Origin: Adiantum capillus-veneris
Taxonomy: Eukaryota > Streptophyta > Polypodiopsida > Polypodiales > Pteridaceae
Assembly (NCBI GenBank): GCA_014529385.2
Contig: CM043942.1
Coordinates: 32,921,969-32,985,968, forward strand
Length of the DNA: 64,000 nt
Direction: 5' to 3'
The stretch's first letter is position 1. Every line of letters starts with the position of its first letter. The translations under genes were made by a program, and so were the position numbers. Shown here piece after piece: positions 23,237 to 34,888 of the stretch. The notes below the pieces were generated by a model. The model did not search any database. It was given only the letters and a program-made list of their open reading frames with translations, and had not been told where the DNA came from.

Positions 23237-23316
23237 CATCAATCACTGTTTGCTTAAAGAGTGAGCCTCTGTTGTTTTGGGTAAAGATACAGAGTGCAGG
23301 AACGCGGGATTACACT

Positions 23317-26300
23317 ATGGCCAACAAAGGGAAGGGCATTATGGAAGAGGGTTCCTCTTCAAAGGACAGGGAGGAGATCCCTATGGTTTTCGAGATTGGC
23401 CAGAGCTCACGGCCACGTTAGTCTATACCTCCTGTCAATGTGAATGTCCCTCCAGTAGTACAGGGCTTTATGACTGGGCAACTTGAGGACGATGCGTTCA
23501 AGACTCAGTTAGTTGCCGCGGTGAATGTCTTTTCGGAGCTGGTGTAGAATCCAAGGTTTATGGAGTTCTTGCAAGCGCCACGAGTGCAACAGCAAAATAG
23601 GCAACCTACGCCGCGTACGGAGCTTGTTGAGGCTCAAGCCCAGGTACTTCATGCGGCTCAGGAGGATAGGGAATTCTTGCATGTTGCGGAGTCGGGGCCT
23701 CCAAAACAGGTTCCTCCCGTCCTTGAATAGGTGGCTAGAACGCCTATTCCACAGGTTATGCCAGTCTAGCCCACCACCTTTCAGAGCCAGCATGCTGTCT
23801 TGAATGGACAGGGAACTGGATATCAGGCTATGCACCCAGTTTTTCCACCACCCACGATACATCCTAGGTATTTGGGGGGTGGATCAGTGTTCCAAAGTAT
23901 GGCTGGTTATGCGCCTAGAAGTCAGCCGTACATGCCAGGAACAGTGTTCGGGGGTATGCAAGGCATCATGCCAAACCCCATGTATGGTAGTATCGGCATG
24001 CAGCAAAGTTTTCACTGCAACCAGGGCCAGTTTGGGGTGCCATAGGGTCATTTTGGCATGGCTGGTTTTTCTGGACAGCAGCCAGATATCGCACCTCTGA
24101 CGCAAAATGTGATTGGCTAAGATGTGCCGATCATGCCTACTACAGTGCCCATGTTGCAGACCATTCCATATGACAACCTGGGGGCATTGGAGAAGCCGAA
24201 AGCTTACAAAGAAGGTGGTGCAGTTGTAAAGTTCAGTACCTTCAGTGGTTTCGAGGATAAGACAAAGGCTCTCACTTTCCTCCAGCAGTTTGATACAACT
24301 TATGCAGGAGGGAATTTTACAAAAGCCTCGAAGGTCAGGAAAGCTGCCACTTTCTTAAAGGACAATGCGCTTACTTGGTGGATGACATTGTTAATGCAAG
24401 GACAGGCACCCGCCACTTGGATTCACTTCAAGCAAATGTTTGCATCTGCTTGGCTGTCAAATGAATTTGAAGCCGACGTCATGACAGATTGGCACCAACT
24501 TACTTCAGCTTCGTGCAAGAGCTTGCTAGAGTACAATAGGAGGTTTTGTAAAGCGCTACTCTCAGTGACCTCCTACAGATTTGTGCCATTGACAGAGCAG
24601 ATAGAGAAGTATTGTTGTGGGCTGCCTAAAGGGCTTCGTGATTACTGTACCAAGAACAGAGTGGCTACCCTCACTCAGCTTATGGAAGTTGCAAACACTG
24701 GTCTTGCCTTGTTGAAAGGAGAGGGCAGTGGATTTCCGAGCAACAACAAAGGAGGGCAGCAAAAGAAAAATTCAGCGAAGAAGCCCTTTGTGAAAACGGC
24801 TCCTAATGCGTCACAGGGGTCAGAAAAGGCCACCAAAGACAAGGATTCAGCCGGGACTTCTGGAGCGTAGGCAAAGAAACAGAAAAGGAAGCCTTTTGTG
24901 CGCAAGTTGCTCGAGGAAAAGAAGGTCCTAATGGCTGAGAACAAATGCTTTATATGCGAGCAGCCTGGTCACTTTGCTATCAATTGTCCACAAAGGAAAG
25001 GACCAGCTGACTCAGAGGATAAAGAAGACCAGAAAGGCAAGAAGCCTAAACCCATGGCAGGTTTAGTGTCAGACATGGTGGGTGACAGGCCCAGCACAGA
25101 TGCCAGTGAGTTATGCAGGGCATGGGGTAAAGTTAGGGATGAGACGGCACTCATCTTCTTTGATCCAGGTGCCAAAGCCAACTTTATCTCACCAGAGTTA
25201 GCTATGAAGTTGGACATTAGAGCTGAAGAGATGGGGTACACACCAGAGGCAGGGTTGGCATGTCCTGGCCACTCAGAGTGTGTTACTCCCATTATTGGAA
25301 AGCTGCGTCTACATATCCAGTCATATGTGGACACAGAAGAGTTCTATATCATGCCGCTAGAAGGATGTGATGCCTTGTTGGGGATCCCGTGGATGTTCCA
25401 AGTGCATGGAGTCTTGGATGCCTACAACAAAAAGATCACTGTACAGCATAGGAGCAAAACTCACATCTTGGATGTAAAGCTAAAAGGAGAGTCAGTCCCT
25501 ATTGTATCTACTTCTGCTATCACTTCTGTAATAAAGAATCATCTTTCTGTGTACTTGATTTTTGCACGTGATGTCTCAGATAGTGATCAATCAAATTTAT
25601 CTGTGTTAGATAAAGAAAGGTCAGCATTTTTGCAAAAGTTTAGTGACTGTTTTTCCGATTCATTACCGCCGCAATTGCTGCCAGAGAGACGTGAGGACCA
25701 TCGGATAGATTTGGTGCCAGGGTGTAGCCCACCAAATAAACCTCCCTACAGGGTTAGTACGGCGCAGCAGAAAGAGATTATGGGCCAGGTTGAGGAGTTA
25801 TTAGAGAAGGGGCTGATTCAACCTAGTCCTTCACCCTTTTGCTCCCCAGTGCTCCTAGTGCAGAAGAAGGATGGCTCATGGCGCATGTGTATTGATTATC
25901 GTGCGTTGAATAAGAATACCATCAAGAATAGGTTTCTCTATTCCTAGAATTGATGATATTCTCGATCGTTTAGAGGGTGTTGCAATTTTCAGCAGGATAG
26001 ACCTTAAGAGTGGGTACCATCAGATTCGTATAAGGCCAGAGGATGTGCACAAGACTGCGTTTAGAACGACATTTGGTCTTTATGAGTTTTTAGTGATGCC
26101 GTTTGGGCTAACAAATGCTCCTGCCACGTTCAACAGAATGATGGACCGGATTTTCCGCTCGCATCAACAGTTTGTTGGGACGTTCTTCGATGACATGATA
26201 GTCTATTCGAAGAATGAAGAGGAGCATAGGCGTCACTTGACCATTGTGTTCGAAGAGCTACGCAGTCAGAGGTTGCTTGTCAATCCTAAGAAAAGTGAAT

Positions 26301-28636
26301 TCTTCCTCGAAGAGATCCACTTTCTTGGCCACATAGTCTCAAAGGATGGTGTTAGAATGGATCCCGCAAAGGTCGAAGCTATTAAGACATGGCCAAACTT
26401 GAAGACTGTGCACGATGTCAGAAGCTTCTTGGGATTGTGTTCCTACTATAGAAGGTATCAGAAATTTTGCAGAGATAGCATCACCTCTTCACGCATTGCA
26501 AAAGAAAGAGGTCACTTTCAAATGGACCCAAAAAGAGATTTCAGCTTTTAGTCTATCAAGGAAAAGTTGACTTCAGATCCAGTAATTGTTTTGACAGATC
26601 TCAAGAAGTCATTTGTGGTCCAGTATGACGCGTGTGGCAGTAGCCTCGGAGCAGTGCTAATGCAAGACGGACGACTAGTAGCTTATGAAAGCCGAATTTT
26701 GCAAGGGCCAGAGAGGACTATGCAAGTCTATGAGAAAGAGCTCTTGGCCGTGATTCATGCGCTTTCTAGCTAGAAGCACTACCTCTTAGGTGTTGATTTT
26801 GTTGTCCAAACAGATCATTAGACCTTGCGATACTTCTTGACACAGTCAAAGGTATCTGAAAAGCATATGCGATGAGCAAACATTCTTTCCATGTTCCACT
26901 TCCAGATTATGCATGGGGAAGGCAAGAAGAATGTTGTGGCCGATGCGTTATCAAGAAAGCCACAAATTTCAGCTGTGTCAATTCCTTATCATCATGAGCT
27001 AGATGACATGAAGGAACAGTATACTGCTGTTGCGATGCGTTATCAAGAATGTTGTGGCCGATGCGTTATCAAGAAAGCCACAAATTTCAGCTGTGTCAAG
27101 TCCTTATCATCATGAGCTAGATGACATGAAGGAACAGTATACTGCTGATGAAGATTTTGAAAGGATCTTTGAACAGTTACAAGAGGGGCAACATCACGAG
27201 CACTACCTCCTCAGAGATGGTTTTATGATGATGCATGGCAGACTTTGTGTCACTAGGCCACTGCGACATAAGGTCATGGAAGAGAGTCATGTCCCACCGT
27301 ATGTAGGGCATCGTGGCATTGATGCAACAGTTAAAGCGGTAGAGACATTCTTCTATTGGCCTACCTTGAGGAGAGATGTGGATGCCTTTGTGGGAGCATG
27401 CATAGTTTGCCAAAAGGTCAAGTTTGACAGGCAAAAGGCACCAGGGTTGTTACAACCACTGCCGATTCCGGATAAGCCATGGGAAAGCATTGCTATGGAC
27501 TTTATCTTTGATCTTCTAAGAACGCCAACAGGGAATGATGGTATATGGACCATTATCTGCAGGTTCAGCAAGCAGGCTCATTTTATCCCTGTCAGGAAGA
27601 AGATAAAATCTGATCAGATGGCACGCTTGTTCATGTACAATGTGTTTAAGTACCATGGTATGCCACAATCGATTATCAATGATCGTGATCCTCGCATGAC
27701 CAGTTTGTTCTGGAGAGGATTGTTTGAGAATATGGGCACGACGCTCAAGTTCTCGTCTTCATTTCATCCACAAACTGATGGACAGTTAGAAAAGGCTAAT
27801 TCTACTGTCTTAGATCTGCTGAAACGTTATGTGTCAGATAATAAGGGCAAGTGGGAACAGATTTGCCTATGCTTGAGTATGTGTACAACAATACGGTGCA
27901 TTCGTCCACAGGCAAGGCACCTTTTGAGATTGTTGAAGGCAGCAAAAAGGTTCCTCCCATTTTGCTACAAAGGACAAGATCTTTGAGGCAGATCGATATG
28001 TGGAGAACATGGATGAGATGTATAAGAAAATTAAAGTTGCCTTGGAGAAGACTCGGGCAAAGCAGAAAAGGGTTGTTGATCGTCACCGTCATGAATTGCT
28101 ACTATCACCTGGTGATTGGGTTCTGTTAAGGTTCGAAAAGGCAAGGTTAAAGAAGATGAAGGACAAGGAACGGCTATTTCCTAAGCTCAGCATGTGTTAC
28201 TATGGGCCTTTTCATGTGCTGACAAGTTCAGCGATGTGGCTTACAGGTTGAAATTGCCTGATGCATGGAAGATTCATAATGCGTTTCACTTGAGTCTTCT
28301 AAGACCCTTCGTGGGTGATGTGCCAGAAGATATGCCAGATGAGGATCAGCCAAAAGTTGAGGAACTTGATGAGATCTTGGTACCTGAGCAAGTTTTGACA
28401 CATAAGGACAGAATAGTTAAAGGACAAGTTGCAAGACGCTATTTGGTGAAGTTCAAAAACTATCCGCCTATGGATGCAAAGTGGATGGAAGAGCATGAAT
28501 TGGTAGAGTCACCAAATGTATTGCAACTTTACCTTGAAGCCTTTGGGTTACAACCTACCTATGTCCCAACCCAACATGTGCAAAGGAGGGGTAATGATAG
28601 AGCTAGTACATCAAATGTACATATGAATTCAGTGTA
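23317..28636 (+). pseudogene. E1 gag-pol polyprotein, many breaks
   Basis: Starts MANKGKGIMEEGSSSKD (23317) and is open only to 23420. Gag is clear at 24124-24867 (KFSTFSGFEDKTKALTFLQQ, FLKDNALTWWMTLL). The zinc knuckle [14 protein letters not shown] is at about 24946, and the protease [14 protein letters not shown] at about 25150. Reverse transcriptase begins near 25770 and carries FFDDMIVYSKN (about 26185). RNase H is at 26567-26940 and ends VVADALSRK. Integrase has HVPPYVGHRG, CIVCQKVKF and HPQTDGQLEKAN (to about 27985). The chromodomain is [16 protein letters not shown] (about 28440). Stops or frameshifts occur near 23419, 24868, 25945, 26470, 26774, 26819 and 27860, so it is long dead. 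Confidence 0.94.
26931..27166 (+). repeat. 118-bp tandem duplication in E1 pol
   Basis: The segment starting ATGTTGTGGCCGATGCG at 26931 recurs at 27049, covering the end of RNase H and the start of the integrase linker. E2 has a single copy at the equivalent place. 118 is not a multiple of three, so it also shifts the frame. Confidence 0.88.
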
Positions 28637-28806
28637 ATAGATGGAAATGACAAAAGTATGAAGGTCTCATTAAGTCATTTGTATCTGTGTTATGATCTTT
28701 CTTGCGGATACATGCGACGATAAAAGAGTGTTCATAGCACAAGATCATCAGTGGCGTGTATTTATGGTATGCAATCGAGGACGTTTGCGATTTCAAGAGG
28801 GGGGTA

Positions 28807-30083
28807 TGTCACGGGGATGTGGCAGCTGTTAACTATGTCACGAGGACGTGGCAACTGCTAACTTTAGTTGTTGGTTTCTTTCCAATGGGTTTTATTTTGT
28901 TTTTGAGACCCTCTTTTTGAAGTAACAAACGCTCGGACATTGTATGGCCAATGTGAACGGTAGTTTCACCTGCAGACGGGAAGTGGTCGGCACTGGAATT
29001 CGTATAGTAAGAGGATGTCTAGGCTCAGAGCAAGATCATATAGGTCCCCCCGTCGCACTTAGCAAGTTGGTGGATACTAGGGAGTGAACTCAATGAAGGC
29101 CTAAAGTCAAGGTGTGACTACCAACGGAAAGTATCCGATAGTTGGGCCACATTGCACTTTTGGATGCGGTCCCAATGAGGATAGATGGTGAGATGACCAG
29201 TGGGAGCCCAACGGAATCATTTCCTAAAATTTAGGGAACTGCTATTTTGGGCCGTGAAATGTGTTCGCGTCATTACCTCCGGTATGACTAGGGGAACATT
29301 TTACAACTCTGCCGCGAAGTCAACCGAGCAACCAATCGGGAGATTTTTAAGCGGCAAACCCGAAACGGGAAAATGCTTGTAAATGCGCCAAGTGGCACAT
29401 TTCTGTGCACTTGCTTAATGCAAAGAAGTGGCGCTGAATTTATAGCTGGGAGGCTCATTTGCAAGTTCTCTGTCATAGGTTAAGAGCTATGGAGTGCTTC
29501 CTTTCCCTCTTATGTACAGTGCGGTGCTAGGAGTGATGCCCTGCACGCTACGCACTGCTCTCTCTCTGCGTGAGGATACTGACTGTGAAGCGTCCTAGTA
29601 CAGTTATGTTGCCGAAATTGGGCCAGAACAGGTGTTTCTTAGCCTAGATTATGCGGGGCAGCTCGTAGGAGATCACAGGTTTTATTCCCTCTGTTAAAGA
29701 ATAAAGAAATACCGAAAGGGGCGCCAATTTTGGGGCCTATAGGTTGTCGGCGTCTGCTCGGAGCATTCTAGCTTCCGAGCCGTGTATGTACTAAGGTGTT
29801 AATCCCCGGTACAGGTTACCTTTGCAAAGTACTCTGTGTGTGTCTAAAGTAAAGATCACAGGTTTTATTCCCTCTGTTAAAGAATAAAGAAATACCGAAA
29901 GGGGCGCCAATTTTGGGGCCTATAGGTTGTCGGCGTCTGCTCGGAGCATTCTAGCTTCCGAGCTGTGTATGTACTTAGGTGTTAATCCCTGTTACAGGTT
30001 AGCTTTGCAAAGTACTCTGTGTGTGTCTGAAGTAAAGAATTTCGGGTGAAAGCCAACGCCTACCGCCCCACAGGCCGGTTTCA
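28807..30083 (+). repeat. Right LTR of E1
   Basis: Begins TGTCACGGGGATGTGGC after a GAGGGGGGTA purine tract and ends GGCCGGTTTCA. Relative to the left LTR it lacks about 480 bp. It contains a 183-bp direct tandem duplication (29671-29853, 29854-30036), and its first 31 bp or so are nearly duplicated (28807 and 28838). It is followed by a primer-binding site and leader, as a 5' LTR would be. Confidence 0.88.
29671..30036 (+). repeat. 183-bp tandem duplication within E1 right LTR
   Basis: GATCACAGGTTTTATTCCC starts both units. Each unit includes the CGAAAGGGGCGCCAATTTT region and the TTGCAAAGTACTCTG end. The units differ at only a few sites. Confidence 0.9.
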
Positions 30084-30137
30084 TGGTTCCGTTGCCGGGA
30101 CATCAATCACTTTTTCCTTAAAGAGTGAGCCTCGGTT
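30084..30137 (+). other. Second E-type primer-binding site and leader stub
   Basis: TGGTTCCGTTGCCGGGACATCAATCAC and the following bases match the start of the E1 interior (23217-23270). The match stops after GAGCCTCGGTT. This stub belongs downstream of a 5' LTR, so a second E-family copy once continued here. Confidence 0.82.
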
Positions 30138-30377
30138 AGGACTGGCCAAAGAGGGGAGAAACTCTTAACATTGGTATCTTGCGAATCCTATGAATCAGCA
30201 ATGCATTGTTTGCACATGGTTATCATCAGAACTTCATAGTCTAGCTTGTATTTAGACAAGTAGCCTCTCATAAGATCTGAGATGCTAATTACAAAATATG
30301 GTTTTAATGACTAAATGTGTATAGAGCTATTGACTAAATATGTATAGAGCTAATGTACGTGGTGGACACACCATTTA

Positions 30378-30870
30378 TGCTTGGATGTAGATAGAGCCAA
30401 TTAGTCATTATCTATGACAGTTGCATGTTCCCCAGCTTGGTAGTAAATCTAGCACAAGAACCCATGAAGATTTGGATGCCTTGGTGTAAACGACTCTTGT
30501 CTTTGCACCATTGGAAACATGCTAATTATCTCTATGTTGCGATACAACTACTACCTTTCTTTGGCAGGAACTACTGCTCTTCGGTCTCATCTACAAGGGC
30601 AAAGTGTTGATTCTTCTGTTTAGTTCTCGCATGTTCTATGCTTGAATGTAGATAGAGCCAATTAGTCATTATCTATGACAGTTGCATGTTCCCTAGCTTG
30701 GTAGTAAATTTAGCACAAGAACCCATGAAGATTTGGATGCCTTGGGTGTATATGACTCTTGTCTTTGCACCATTGGAAGCATGCTAATTATCTCTTTGTT
30801 GCGATACAACTACTACCTTTCTTTGGCAGGAACTACTGCTTTTTGGTCTCATCTACAAGGGCAAAATGTT
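30378..30870 (+). repeat. Tandem duplication, period 261 bp
   Basis: TGTAGATAGAGCCAATTAG and the following 200 bp or so (to GGCAAAGTGTTG) occur at about 30384 and again at about 30645, with a few per cent divergence. No coding function is apparent. Confidence 0.85.
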
Positions 30871-30889
30871 GGTTTTTAAGTGCAAGATT

Positions 30890-31400
30890 GAATCATCCGA
30901 CTGGCAGGCGGTTACATGTACAGTATGTAGTCTCACAAGTGAGCAGATTTATGCATAGCCAAGGGTCTACGCATTGGAAGGCAGTTAAAGGGAATCTTTC
31001 ACTAATTGAGTGGCAATATACGTCTTGGGTTGTTATATCCCATTGCTTTTTCAGACTTGGGCTGGGTTGGTTGCTATGACACACGAGTGTCCACTGCCGG
31101 TGTTTGTTTCATGCTCGGCAGCATATGCCTAGCGAGAAGCAGCATACAATGGCCACTTCTAGTTGTATGGCTGAGTACATGCAGCTTTTCACAGCTACTG
31201 TTGAGTGGGTTTGGCTGAGATGCCTTTGGAATGAATTGGGTGTTCACTGTTGGATAGCATCATAGCAGCCTGCCACCACTATCTTCACCGACAGTCAAAG
31301 TGCTTTGGCAATTGTGAGGAACTGAGTGCTCCATAGTTGCACAAAGCAAGAGAGACTCTCTGCAAATCAGCTTGGCTTATGTGCCTATGTAGGACAACCC
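30890..31400 (+). pseudogene. Copia relic: RT end and RNase H
   Basis: Decayed frames read YVVSQVSRFMHSQGSTHWKAV and then GCYDTRVSTAGVCFMLGS, followed by a degraded stretch matching VECVWLRRL and TDSQSALAV of copia 1 RNase H. Frameshifts and stops are common. Same family as copia 1 but far older. Confidence 0.85.
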
Positions 31401-32221
31401 TATAGATTCAAGGCAAGAAATTCTGGGTTACTATTTGATCATAAGTTTTGGTTAGATTAGTCGACTATTCATGCATTATTGGTGTCTATTATACAATTTC
31501 TAATGGCTTCAAAAAACTAAACTCACTACCTACATAGTGCAAGGAAACTTTAAAAAGGGAAAAAGGCATAAGGAAGGCTAAAAAAAAAACACGAAGGTAT
31601 CAATGCACACTCGACCACCTCTTCATGGGGCTTCTAAACTCACCCTTCACTTATACTCTTGGATTATTGGTGTCTATGCAAACTGTATGGAATTATTTGC
31701 CTAAGTCCCATACTTCGAGACGAATAAAGATACGTTTGGTGATGATTTCCTATCATGGTAAAAGAGACCTTGCACAGATATGTGGCACTGCTTGTGAACA
31801 GCTTTCTCTTGTTTACTAGCACGGCTTCATTGCATGGGTTCTCAGGCAGTACACCTTGAAATCTCCAAGTGAAGCGTTGAGTTTTGTGAGGATTCTCTTC
31901 TTTTTGTTGCCCTCTGTTGTATCTTAGATATTTATGCATGTGCTGAGATGGTAGCATCGAATCAAAGCTTGAATTCTGTATCCACAACTTATTATCATGA
32001 TGGCTGTATTATTATTTTGTATTAGAAAGCTCCTTTTTGGTAGAGAGAGAGATCAGTTCAGCGAATTCTGAGATGTTTAATTTACTTGCAAGTGTTTGCT
32101 GAGGAAGCATGGCAAATAAACTGTTGCCTTGTGTAAAATGTGGCTAAGGTTTTATAACGTGTAGGATAGACAGACAGGGACACTTTCCAGGTAATTTACC
32201 ATGTGAAATTTGTGCTTGCAG
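31401..32221. other. No recognised gene; probable intron of the SDR gene
   Basis: AT-rich, with short frames only. It ends in a good splice acceptor (TTGTGCTTGCAG, to 32221). I could not find the missing upstream exons here. Confidence 0.55.
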
Positions 32222-33539
32222 GTGCAAGCAGATGTTACTGAAGGTGCAGAGAAGCTTGCCGAGGCTATTGGGAACGTGGAGACTGTTGTGTGTGCTACTG
32301 GCTTTCGACAGTCATTAGATCTTTTTGCACCATGGAAGGTGAACTATTTTCAGTACAGGTTTTCTTGAGCACAGTACCTCATCTATAAGTAAAAGGTCTC
32401 TTCTGTATCTTCTTGACATGCAAGATTCAACATTTTTGCATTCTAAATTTCTGTTGCAATAGGAATCATGATGATCTGTTCAATTTGTTTTGTGATCGGC
32501 TTTTTCTTAGTTGATTGTCAGGTCTAGTGGTGTGTGTGTGGGCGCAGGTGCATGTGTGCATGCATCAACCAGTTACGCATGATATGCTTTATCCTTTTGT
32601 GCCAATTCCTCTTGAATCCAAAGAAAGAAAAGCTGATCTGCATCTTTGCAGCCTTTTCTATGCCTTGAATCATACCTCGAGAGTTATGCTAAGCTACAAC
32701 CGTGATTTTGGGTATCAAAAGCATGTTATACAGTTACATATTCCCTGCTTGTTGGTGGAAGTGTCTGGCTAGATATGATATATTCATTTCGCTTGAAGGA
32801 AAGAGTGTTATTTTGGAATGGCCTCGTTGGAACATTTCCTATGGGCAGTGTGCTTGCTAATATGCAGAATTTGGAACTAGGGATATCAGTGTTACAGACG
32901 TTAGATAAAGACCTATGCTCAGTTGCTTGCATTTTGCGGATCTCTTTTGTTATGTCACTAGACGTCTCCTTTTAAGATCCCCCTTTGCCAGCTTTGTCAA
33001 TTGATTCTCATGAACCGTTGCAGGTTGACAACTTTGGAACTGTACATTTGGTGGATGCTTGCAAGAAGAACAGCATTAAGAGATTTGTTTTGATTAGCTC
33101 TATTTTAGTGAATGGTGCTGCCATGGGTCAACTTCTGAACCCTGCGTACATCGTGCTCAATGTACTTGGGTTAACCTTGATTGCCAAATTGCAAGCTGAG
33201 AACTATGTGCGCAAGTCAGGCATTAATTACACTATCATAAGGCCTGGAGGTTTAACAAATAATGCTCCTAGTGGTAACATTGTCATGGCTCCCGAGGTAG
33301 TGTTTTAACTTGGCAGCAAGCTACTCAATAAGCTGCAGGTCACGACAATCTTACTTTGTGAGTTTGGTTTCCCTCTCCAGGATACTCTTTATGAAGGTTC
33401 CATCTCAAGAGACTCTGTAGCCACCATTGCTGTTGAAGCGTTGCGGTGTTCAGAAGCCTCTTACAAGGTAGTGGAGATTGTGTCACGGCCGGATGCAACC
33501 AGAAAGTCTGCGCAAGAGCTTTTTGCAGCAATCAACTAA
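32222..33539 (+). CDS. At2g34460-like atypical SDR, 3' exons only
   Basis: Three coding exons, each starting in phase 0 after an AG acceptor; the first two end at GT donors: 32222-32338 (39 codons, VQADVTEGAEKLAEAIG to LFAPWK), 33024-33296 (91 codons, VDNFGTVHLVDACKKN to NIVMAPE) and 33381-33539 (ending FAAIN, stop TAA 33537-33539). The segments SSILVNGAAMGQ, NPAYIVLNVLGLTL, AKLQAENYVRKSGINYTIIRPGG and YEGSISRD match the plant family of At2g34460, a predicted chloroplast NAD(P)-binding Rossmann protein. About 100 N-terminal residues (transit peptide and glycine-rich nucleotide loop) are absent. They may lie in exons upstream, beyond transposon-filled intron sequence, or may be lost. The exons seen have no stops, which favours a working gene. 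Confidence 0.88.
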
Positions 33540-34735
33540 GAAGAAACCATACACTTGTCTGCTACGGCCGTTTGCTTCCCTGCAAAGGTTGTGTTCTTTG
33601 TGAATTCTTTTCCAGTTGTGGAGGTGTTTGCTAATCTTTGAAGCCAGCTTTTGGTGAAGACGCCCTCACCCACGGGTAGGTCTGCCTGTTCTCATGCAAG
33701 TAATATAAGACTTCGATCCTTGAGCTCAGTAGCATGTTTGTCAATGGCTAAGGTGATTTTTGTGCTCATTGGTGTGCAGGTTTGGAGTACTCTAGCCCCA
33801 TGATGTCCCATGTAATATTTGATGTTTCTCTCTAGATAGGAATTGAGTCGAGGGAAACTCTGCAAAGCCGTGCTTTTGCATCATCAAAGACATCATGGAG
33901 ATCAGATAGAGATAATAAACGCTTTTCTTTAGTGCAAGACAAGCAGCTCGTGGCAGATGTACTGCCTCTTAGATGTTGTTTGGGCTAAGATTTCCAAGTG
34001 TAATGAAACCGAAGTTTATCTTATATTTTTCCATACCTTTTGGAAAGCCTTACTCTATGAAGTTATTTGCGTTGTCAACTTTCCAAAGGTGAGGTTAAGT
34101 TGTCCAGAACTGGCCATGTCTCAATTGGTCATAGGCCAGCACAACTGGGTAAGAGCACATCGCCCACAATTTACTGTGGGCTGGATTATTCGAGGCGTCC
34201 TGATGAAATGATTATCTTTTGGTGATTCATCCAAGAAGAAATCACTACTTTTCCATAGCTCCAAGCCTCTTGCAATGCTTCACAGCTCATGGGCCGCGCC
34301 TGTTACATTTTCGTTATGAGGCAGAGGCCATACCAGATGTGCCCAATTAGGGAATACCAAGGGCCACAAATTTTGTGATTTGCTTAAAGCAAGTCCCATA
34401 AGCAAGCACCTCCTTATGTCCTAAATGCTATCTATCTCTCAATACTGTGATTCCATACCAGATGTGCCCAATTAGGGAATACCAAGGGCCACAAATTTTG
34501 TGATTTGCTTAAAGCAAGTTCCATAAGCAAGCACCTACTTATGCCTTAAATTCTATCTCTCTCAGTACTGTGATTACTCAAAGTAAAGCAAGAAAATCAT
34601 TGGCACCAGAGAACAAATGCTGAAAATGTCTAGGTATTGGGGTTTTGCATGCATTTTATTGGAAACGCCCACTCTAATAGGCAATTGATTGATGCAATCT
34701 TGGCAAATACTTAAGGAGTGCTTTGTACCTTGTAG
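33540..34735. other. Downstream region of the SDR gene; no gene seen
   Basis: Likely includes the 3' untranslated region. A 125-bp tandem duplication lies at 34328-34577 (CCATACCAGATGTGCCC starts at 34328 and 34453, about 95% identical). No open frame with a recognisable domain. Confidence 0.65.
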
Positions 34736-34888
34736 CATAGTTATCAGGAATGATCATTCATGTCGCCGTTCTCCATTCCCGTTCCAAATTCCCATTTTGA
34801 ATCCCTGTTTTGTGTTTCAGATGTGAGTTTGTAACAGGGAACAGATATTAAGCATGTTGTTGTCCCCCACTCCTTGTTCCTAACTATG
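34736..34888. mobile_element. hAT-like MITE, copy 2
   Basis: 153 bp, ends CATAGTTATCAGGAA and TTCCTAACTATG, with a perfect 8-bp duplication CCTTGTAG (34728-34735 and 34889-34896). The interior shares CCGTTCCAAATTCCC and GTAACAGGGAA segments with the copy at 21323-21483. Non-coding. Confidence 0.9.

Larger units (their letters stand above)
22073..30083 (+). mobile_element. Gypsy E1, chromovirus, plus strand
   Basis: A Ty3/gypsy element with a 5'-truncated left LTR (22073-23216), a primer-binding site at 23217, a broken gag-pol (23317-28636) ending in a chromodomain, and a right LTR (28807-30083). It is a close relative of E2 on the other strand. The left LTR has lost its start, so no target duplication can be tested. 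Confidence 0.92.
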
